Shown here in pieces: positions 26,839 to 31,236 of a stretch of DNA of 31,236 nt. Source of the DNA: a virus; the IMG/VR virus record IMGVR_UViG_3300027985_000560, positions 1 through 31,236 of that record; one strand, given 5' to 3'. The notes beneath the pieces are model-generated. The model was not told where the DNA came from and ran no database searches. It saw only the letters and a list, made by a program, of their open reading frames with translations. Both the position numbers and the translations under genes were made by a program. The number at the start of each line of letters is the position of its first letter. The stretch's first letter is position 1.

Positions 26839-27503
26839 AGTTGCATCTCCAACCCTGGTTCGCCCCTCATCCGTGTCACCCACGACAGGACGAGGGGAAG
26901 GGCCACGTCAGGCTCGAACGTCAATTTGGTGCCGTCCACACTGTCGACACCAAGCGCTTCCATTGCACGGCAACGCTTGTAGGAGTTGACCCGTCCGACG
27001 TGGACCCACATGCCGCGACGTTTCGCGCTTCTGATGAGTGCGCGGGCTGCGGGCCCCAACTTAAACTCGGTGCTTCCGCCGACGAAGAGGACATCGAACT
27101 GTGTCCACGGCATCTCATCTGGGGTGGCCCCGTCCTGGGCGACGAACGCGGCTGGATAGCCCAGGTCGCGGATCTTCGGCAACCACGGCAGCGACCGGGA
27201 CAGTGTGGCGTGGTGATCGCCGACAACGTCGGGGGCGGCCGCGAACACGCAAGAATCAGCGTCGCCAGCATGCTTGACCAGGAACCGCCACCATCTGTGT
27301 TCGTCCCATTTGTCTGTGTAGCAACTATTGTCGGCGCACCACATGACCCCGTCCGGCCGTAGGCTTCGCTGGCGCGGACTGTCGATGAATCCGAGCAGAC
27401 CGTCGCACATGGCCTGTTTAGCTGCCAGAGATGATGGGGTCGCGAAATATATCACTCGCCACCCTTCTGGTTGTTCGTGGTTCCCCCATTCAAACAGCGC
27501 CAT
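26835..27503 (-). CDS. dpdA: DpdA/Tgt-like 7-deazaguanine DNA transglycosylase
   Basis: 222 aa with TGT-like elements. VFAAAPDVVGDHHATLSRSL supplies an Asp-containing strand. YPAAFVAQDG, FVGGSTEFKLG and WVHVGRVNSYKRC follow the order of the barrel strands of Tgt/DpdA. SVDGTKLTF is near the C-terminus. It sits directly upstream of queC in the same coupled unit. By analogy with known phage DpdA proteins it would swap guanine in DNA for preQ0 or a derivative. The catalytic Asp cannot be assigned by eye. Confidence 0.8.
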   Translation of the reverse strand: MALFEWGNHEQPEGWRVIYFATPSSLAAKQAMCDGLLGFIDSPRQRSLRPDGVMWCADNSCYTDKWDEHRWWRFLVKHAGDADSCVFAAAPDVVGDHHATLSRSLPWLPKIRDLGYPAAFVAQDGATPDEMPWTQFDVLFVGGSTEFKLGPAARALIRSAKRRGMWVHVGRVNSYKRCRAMEALGVDSVDGTKLTFEPDVALPLVLSWVTRMRGEPGLEMQL

Positions 27504-27508
27504 GCCGT

Positions 27509-27856
27509 TCAGTCCCAGACGTCCCAGAGGATGGCGCGGCGTCCGGTCGGCAGGACCTGCTTCTCTCCGGTGTCGACGACCAGGCCCCGGTCAACGAGTT
27601 CGTGGCGGCGCGTTCTGATCCCCGACGGCGACTGTTCGATGACCTCTCCGCGCCTCGCGAGTTCGGTGTAGGCCTCCACCAGTCCGGTATCGGTGATCGG
27701 GCCCCGCTCCAGCAGGACCGACAGGAGGTCTCGCTGGCTGATCCTGATCTTCTCGGAGGATTGCGACCGGGCGGCTTCCCACGAGGTCTCGGGGTCACTC
27801 CGCCTGGCCCAGGCCTCGTAATCGTCACCCTCGTCGTAGTCGTCACTCTCCGTCAT
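27509..27856 (-). CDS. Winged-helix DNA-binding protein, 115 aa
   Basis: After an acidic start (MTESDDYDEGDDYEAW) comes DPETSWEAARS, then QRDLLSVLLERGPITDTGLV, then QSPSGIRTRRHELVDRGLV and a wing ending in RRAILWDVWD. This matches an actinobacterial/phage winged-helix family with D-P-x-T-S-x-E-A-A and S-P-S-G-x-R-x-R-R. It may act as a regulator or replication accessory. The start overlaps the upstream frame by 14 bp. Confidence 0.75.
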   Translation of the reverse strand: MTESDDYDEGDDYEAWARRSDPETSWEAARSQSSEKIRISQRDLLSVLLERGPITDTGLVEAYTELARRGEVIEQSPSGIRTRRHELVDRGLVVDTGEKQVLPTGRRAILWDVWD

Positions 27857-28136
27857 GATCCTCCACTTCAAAACGCCGTACCTCGGTGGTGCGGCGGCAC
27901 ACCTCGTAGATGTCGGGGAACGTGGTCTTGAGCGCCTGCTGATCCAGTGCGGTGCGCTTGTGGTAGCGCCAGGTGACGGCTACGTCGCCGTCCAGGATGC
28001 CCTCGGTGTCGTGGCCGAGCGCCTCCTCGATGGCGTCGCGGGCCTTCTCCTCCAGCTCCTTGAGTTCCTGCTTGCGGGTCTTGGTCCAGCGCAGCGTCTC
28101 GACAGCCCAGCGCAATTGGTCCAGGTCAACGGCCAT
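27843..28136 (-). CDS. Coiled-coil recombination-accessory-like protein, 97 aa
   Basis: A charged N-terminal helix (TRKQELKELEEKARDAIEEA) is followed by DGDVAVTWRYHKRTALDQQA and EVRRFEVEDHDGE. This resembles the C-terminal part of YqaJ-type phage exonucleases and their small partners. It begins the leftward DNA-metabolism operon. The ATG lies 6 bp after the -10, so the mRNA is probably leaderless. The exact role is unknown. Confidence 0.68.
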   Translation of the reverse strand: MAVDLDQLRWAVETLRWTKTRKQELKELEEKARDAIEEALGHDTEGILDGDVAVTWRYHKRTALDQQALKTTFPDIYEVCRRTTEVRRFEVEDHDGE

Positions 28137-28142
28137 ACCACT

Positions 28143-28183
28143 ATCAAACCCCTGGTCACCGACAGTGTCAATAGCAGTGACAC
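28143..28183 (-). promoter_or_regulatory. Leftward leaderless promoter P8 with GTGTCA dyad
   Basis: TTGACA (28166-28171), 17 bp, TTTGAT (28143-28148), and the ATG 6 bp later. A GTGTCA-N7-TGACAC inverted repeat (28165-28183) overlaps the -35. There is no ribosome site. Confidence 0.75.
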
Positions 28184-28205
28184 GTTCTGCGTGTCGCGGG
28201 CATAC

Positions 28206-28219
28206 CTGACATAAGTCAG
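28206..28219. promoter_or_regulatory. CTGAC-ATAA-GTCAG dyad
   Basis: A perfect 14-bp inverted repeat immediately after the whiB-like stop. It contains CTTATGTCA, the extended -35 sequence shared with promoter P6 and 19844-19852. It may be an additional operator. Confidence 0.5.
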
Positions 28220-28515
28220 AGCTTCGCCCGGGTCAGCCTCCGCAGCAGGGTGCGTCCGTGATGCATGTCGCGTCGGGTGCCGACGCCATGCCAGGGGAGC
28301 CATACTCCAGCGTAGAAACCTCCGCCGGTTGGGGAGTCGGCCAGGGCGAAGGACGCACACTGAACGATGACCGGGCACTGCTTGCACACCGACGACATCT
28401 TCTCGATCTCCGTCGGAATCGGCATGAAGTCGGCTGTCCACGGCAGGTCCTGGTGGTTCACGCATTCAGCGTCGCTCATCCAGCGTGGAGACGGTGCGCG
28501 CAACCGGGTGGCCAT
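28216..28515 (-). CDS. whiB: WhiB-family transcriptional regulator
   Basis: 99 aa with the four cluster Cys: AECVNHQDLPW (first Cys), then VCKQCPVIVQC (C-x2-C-x5-C). The turn GFYAGVWLPW corresponds to the family's G-[VI]-W-G-G. These proteins bind a 4Fe-4S cluster and the SigA sigma factor in actinobacteria. Phage WhiBs can repress host whiB genes. The basic C-terminus (RRLTRAK) is short. There is no SD before the ATG; a TANNNT-like TACGCT lies 7 bp upstream, so leaderless translation is possible. A later in-frame ATG (MSDAEC) is an alternative. Confidence 0.88.
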   Translation of the reverse strand: MATRLRAPSPRWMSDAECVNHQDLPWTADFMPIPTEIEKMSSVCKQCPVIVQCASFALADSPTGGGFYAGVWLPWHGVGTRRDMHHGRTLLRRLTRAKL

Positions 28516-28539
28516 AGGACGAAGCGTAAGACACTGTCG

Positions 28540-28568
28540 TTGACATGGTGTGTGACGCGCCGTAGTTT
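28540..28568 (+). promoter_or_regulatory. Rightward leaderless promoter P9
   Basis: TTGACA (28540-28545), 17 bp, TAGTTT (28563-28568), and the ATG 6 bp later at 28575. There is no ribosome site. It drives the packaging genes and diverges from whiB. Confidence 0.82.
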
Positions 28569-28574
28569 CGGAAA

Positions 28575-29012
28575 ATGCCCAACAAGCGCATAGCCGACCT
28601 CATCACCAACGGTTTGCGCTCGGGTCTCGTCCACCCCGGCGATCCTGCGACGAACACCCCGGCGATGCCGATCTCGCTCGGCCCGGCGTTCCAGACGTCG
28701 GGTATGCCGCCCCAGATGGCCGAACTGGCGAACAAGACCGCCGAGCTACTCGGCGAGGCGATCGTCGCACTCATCGAGTCCGAGGGGAAGTGCGAGATCG
28801 TGGACTCCGAGGAGCTGGCCACCCTGCGCATCGCCGAACGCAACGCCCCGGCGCGGACCATCCCGGTGCACTGCCAGTGCGACACCACCCGCACCGATCC
28901 ACTGGCGATTTTCACCGTCACCAGCAGTCCGCGCATCGTCATCGACGGCAAGCAGCTCATCACCGGCCTGACTGCGCGGTCGGTGGAATGCCCACACCGG
29001 AAGGCGCGCTGA
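28575..29012 (+). CDS. Hypothetical protein, 145 aa
   Basis: First gene of the rightward unit. It starts MPNKRIADLITNGLRSGLVH, has a Pro/Thr-rich segment, a helix (MAELANKTAELLGEAIVAL) and a C-terminal part with HCQCDTTR and VECPHRKAR that may bind a metal. No family is recognised. It sits in the place where packaging accessory genes are common. Confidence 0.72.
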   Translation: MPNKRIADLITNGLRSGLVHPGDPATNTPAMPISLGPAFQTSGMPPQMAELANKTAELLGEAIVALIESEGKCEIVDSEELATLRIAERNAPARTIPVHCQCDTTRTDPLAIFTVTSSPRIVIDGKQLITGLTARSVECPHRKAR

Positions 29013-29263
29013 TGTCCTACGTCCGCATTGTCATCGACAACGAGAAGGTCTTCGACGGCGAGCTGGAGCAGTGGCAGGCCACCCCGCCCGACTACTTCAG
29101 GGACCGCATCCGGCCCGACGCCAAGCCGGAGCCGTGGCTGAAGGCCATCATGATAGTGATGGCCGATGCTGCGCTGACCAATCAGTCGGTGAGCATCGAG
29201 GCGATCACCGGGCCGTCCTGGTGGTCGATAGAGGTCACCAATCTACTCGGAGGTCGAGGATGA
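29012..29263 (+). CDS. Hypothetical protein, 83 aa
   Basis: Start MSYVRIVIDNEKVFDGELEQ overlaps the preceding stop as TGATG. The sequence alternates strands and helices (PWLKAIMIVMADAALTNQSV) and has SWWSIEVTN near the C-terminus. Its stop overlaps the HNH start. No function is known. Confidence 0.7.
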   Translation: MSYVRIVIDNEKVFDGELEQWQATPPDYFRDRIRPDAKPEPWLKAIMIVMADAALTNQSVSIEAITGPSWWSIEVTNLLGGRG

Positions 29264-29568
29264 AACGCCGACAGGTCAGTCAACTCAGCCATCGCCGCTG
29301 GCGACGGTTACGCGACCAGGTGGTCAAGGAGGAGCCGCTGTGCCGCCTGCGTCTTCCCGGCTGCACGATCGTCTCCAATACCGCCGATCACATCATTCCC
29401 GTCAGGAACCGGCCCGACCTGAAGTTCGAGCGGGCCAATCTGCGCGGGTCGTGCCACCACTGCAACATGCGGCGCGGTCACCGTCCGCTGGAGCGGGTGC
29501 GTCAGGAGATGAAGTCGCGAGAGGTGTACGGAACCCGTACACCCCAGGCGCTGGAGTTCTTCCGGTGA
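29260..29568 (+). CDS. HNH endonuclease of the packaging module, 102 aa
   Basis: Basic N-terminus, then LCRLRLPGC, TADHIIPVR and ANLRGSCHHCNMRRG, which together form the HNH motif with two zinc CxxC-type pairs. HNH proteins next to terminases assist DNA packaging or cohesive-end formation in several tailed phages. The 3' end is encoded across a dyad (EVYGTRTP). The ATG overlaps the upstream stop and follows GGAGGTCGAGG. Confidence 0.88.
   Translation: MKRRQVSQLSHRRWRRLRDQVVKEEPLCRLRLPGCTIVSNTADHIIPVRNRPDLKFERANLRGSCHHCNMRRGHRPLERVRQEMKSREVYGTRTPQALEFFR
29523..29543. repeat. Dispersed dyad repeat, copy 16 (AAC core), inside the HNH gene
   Basis: A full dyad translated as VYGTRTP near the HNH C-terminus. 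It shows the repeats also occur in the rightward arm. Confidence 0.95.
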
Positions 29569-29807
29569 CCAGCATCTCGGGGGCTGCGGCCAGCAACGAC
29601 GAGCTGAAGCTGCTCTACGCCGTGCGCGATCGGCTGGCCGAGGCGCTGGAGGACTGCCCGACCCGGGACTTGTCGCCACTGACCCGGCGATTGCAGGATG
29701 TGGTCAAGGAGATCCGCGAGGCGGAGGAGCGCCAGAAGCAGGAAGGTGGTGGTCCCGGTGGCGGTAGCCGCACCAGCGCCAAGTGGAACCCTGCCGACGA
29801 TCTCTGA
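29565..29807 (+). CDS. terS: Terminase small subunit-like protein, 80 aa
   Basis: The GTG start overlaps the HNH stop (GTGA). SNDELKLLYAVRDRLAEALE is followed by DLSPLTRRLQDVVKEIREAE, helices like those of short actinophage small terminases. The C-terminus is Gly-rich and ends KWNPADDL. The position immediately before the large subunit supports the call. It lacks an obvious HTH, so it may be a coiled-coil form. Confidence 0.7.
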   Translation: MTSISGAAASNDELKLLYAVRDRLAEALEDCPTRDLSPLTRRLQDVVKEIREAEERQKQEGGGPGGGSRTSAKWNPADDL

Positions 29808-31218
29808 TGACGAGCGGCGGGACCGTAAGCTCTCCGAGGTGACCCGGCGGCTGGTCGCTCCCTCGGACATCACCGGGTCGTACTGGCCCGACATTCGTGA
29901 CACCTGCAACGAGCGGCTCGGCATCTTCCTGGATCGCTGGCAGGACGGTATCGCCGGGCTGCTGCTGGCCCACCGCGAGGACGGCGTGATCGCCCACACG
30001 GTCGGCGGATTCGGTATGAGCATCGCCCGCCAGGTCGGCAAGACCCACACGCTGACCGCGGTGCTGTTCGGGTTGTGCGTCCAGCATCCCGGCCTGCTGG
30101 CCATCTGGACCAGCCATCATGTCAAGACCAACTCCGAGACGTTCCAGGCAGTGCAGGCGTACTGCAAGCGGACCAAGGTCAAGCCGTTCATCAAGAAGGT
30201 CTATCTCGGCTCCGGCGACGAGGCCGTCGAGTTCTCCAACGGTTCGCGCATCCTGTTCGGCGCGCGGGAGCGCGGGTTCGGCCGAGGCATTCCCGGCGTC
30301 GATGTGCTGATGTCCGACGAGGCCCAGATTCTGTCGCAGCGTGCGATGCAGGACATGCTCGCCACCCTGAACACCTCGCGGCTCGGGCTGCACATCTACG
30401 TCGGGACGCCGCCCAAGCCCACCGACAACGCCGAGATGTTCACAGTGATGCGCCAGGAGGCGCTGACCGGCGAGGCCACCGACATTGCCTGGGTTGAGTG
30501 TGGTGCCGACGAGGACGCCGACATCGACGACGTCGACCAGTGGATGCAGGCCAACCCGTCGTGCCCGCACCGCACCCCGGTGATCTCGATCCGCCGGCTG
30601 CGTCGCCGGTTGAGCGATGACGGGTTCCGCCGCGAGGCGCTCGGCATCTGGGACAGTCCCGACGCGAGTGCGTTCGACCTCGCGGCCTGGGCGAAGCTGG
30701 CCGATACCGGTGCGGAGATGCCCGCACGTGCGGCGCTGGTGGTCGACATGAGTCCGGATCGGCGACACTGCTGCATCGGGGTGGCCGGTGACACCGATGA
30801 CGGCCGGGTGCTGTTGCTCGCCGAGTCGATGGGTGACACCGGTTCTGTGGTGCCGAGGGTGCAGGCGCTGCTGGAGCGCCGTGACATCGTTGAGGTGGCC
30901 ATCACCAGCGGTGCGGCCCGCGCGATCGAGCCCGCTCTGGTCGACGCCGGTATCGAGTATGTGCGACTCACCCAGTCCGACGTCGCGGCGGCGTACTCCC
31001 GGCTGCAGGAGGCGATCAAGGAGGAGGCGATCAGTCACGTCGACCAGGCCGAGTTGAACACCGCGATGATGATGACCCGTACGCGGTTCGTCACCTCCGG
31101 TGAGTCCGAGATCTTCGACCGTAAGAACTACAGCGTGGATCTCTCCCCTGCGGTGGCCTGCGCCTGCGCGCTCTTTCGCTGGGGAATGATGGCCACGCCG
31201 ATGCCGGTGGTGTTGTGA
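29758..31218 (+). CDS. terL: Terminase large subunit
   Basis: About 486 aa. FGMSIARQVGKTHTL is the Walker A of phage terminases, GVDVLMSDEAQIL is Walker B, and IYVGTPPKPTD is the coupling region. The C-terminal nuclease begins AALVVDMSPDRRHCCIG (first catalytic Asp) and continues to DRKNYSVDLSPAVACA. It cuts and pumps DNA into capsids. The start is uncertain: several GTGs lie in frame inside terS, and the one at 29758 has AGGAAGG 11 bases upstream. The 3' end is complete, followed directly by a dyad. Confidence 0.93.
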   Translation: MAVAAPAPSGTLPTISDDERRDRKLSEVTRRLVAPSDITGSYWPDIRDTCNERLGIFLDRWQDGIAGLLLAHREDGVIAHTVGGFGMSIARQVGKTHTLTAVLFGLCVQHPGLLAIWTSHHVKTNSETFQAVQAYCKRTKVKPFIKKVYLGSGDEAVEFSNGSRILFGARERGFGRGIPGVDVLMSDEAQILSQRAMQDMLATLNTSRLGLHIYVGTPPKPTDNAEMFTVMRQEALTGEATDIAWVECGADEDADIDDVDQWMQANPSCPHRTPVISIRRLRRRLSDDGFRREALGIWDSPDASAFDLAAWAKLADTGAEMPARAALVVDMSPDRRHCCIGVAGDTDDGRVLLLAESMGDTGSVVPRVQALLERRDIVEVAITSGAARAIEPALVDAGIEYVRLTQSDVAAAYSRLQEAIKEEAISHVDQAELNTAMMMTRTRFVTSGESEIFDRKNYSVDLSPAVACACALFRWGMMATPMPVVL

Positions 31219-31236
31219 GGTGTACGGATTCCGTAC
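31219..31236. repeat. Dispersed dyad repeat, copy 17 (ATT core, cut by window end)
   Basis: GGTGTACGGATTCCGTAC starts one base after the terL stop, so a dyad also follows the terminase gene. The final bases are outside the window. Confidence 0.9.

Noticed and set aside
29704-31038. A 444-codon leftward open frame opposite terL
   Set aside because: An antisense shadow. The rightward frame has the Walker A and B motifs of a terminase.
1-31236. tRNA, tmRNA or rRNA genes
   Set aside because: No cloverleaf-like segment with conserved arm sequences was found by reading both strands of the gaps. A covariance-model scan would be decisive.

Overview
The window is a segment of a double-stranded DNA tailed phage of an actinobacterial host, most likely a mycobacterium or close relative. 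The evidence is high-GC coding sequence, dense head-to-tail small genes with ATGA or GTGA overlaps, a WhiB-family regulator, a bacterial-type Ku protein, terminase subunits next to an HNH endonuclease, and SigA-like promoters (TTGAC-N17-TANNNT). No database could be searched. From memory, the combination of Ku with more than a dozen dispersed 17-bp dyads of the form TGTACGG-NNN-CCGTACA resembles the Corndog-type (cluster O) mycobacteriophages, which are reported to carry many copies of a 17-bp dyad and a set of strong SigA promoters.

Layout. From about 28,515 leftward to base 1 nearly every gene is on the minus strand; the exceptions are a DNA-binding protein gene (18172-18918) and a 20-residue lysine-rich peptide (19183-19245). 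From 28,575 to the right end, genes run rightward into the packaging module: two unknown proteins, an HNH endonuclease, a small-terminase-like protein and the large terminase.

The leftward block 28,136-19,649 is the DNA metabolism arm. It begins at an apparently leaderless promoter and encodes a winged-helix protein, a Tgt/DpdA-like transglycosylase, QueC, QueE and QueD (7-deazaguanine synthesis, predicted to modify phage DNA), a Cas4/RecB-like Fe-S nuclease, a protein with an SSB-like C-terminal tip, a primase-helicase and an endonuclease VII-type resolvase. The blocks at 17,653-11,424 hold many very small proteins (Cys-rich, membrane, HTH). The block 11,307-1 holds a Ycf46-like AAA ATPase with a partner, a ParB-like protein, Ku, a DnaN-like sliding clamp and a truncated protein with ADP-ribosyltransferase-like motifs.

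Regulatory architecture is the most striking aspect. Six leftward promoters share a -35/-10 pair with exactly 17 bp between and an overlapping inverted repeat whose arms covary. Most of their leaders start with a stem-loop and then carry the 17-bp dyad. A divergent control region (17,769-18,171) holds four CAAGCACG motifs phased at exactly 21 bp, five perfect 11-bp GC-rich tandem units, a dyad and a rightward promoter. A second candidate control or replication site (20,749-20,971) is an AT-rich island flanked by GTGGACC palindromes. Several small genes are separated by near-identical intergenic connectors, including a perfect 131-bp direct repeat, which suggests gene-cassette duplication.
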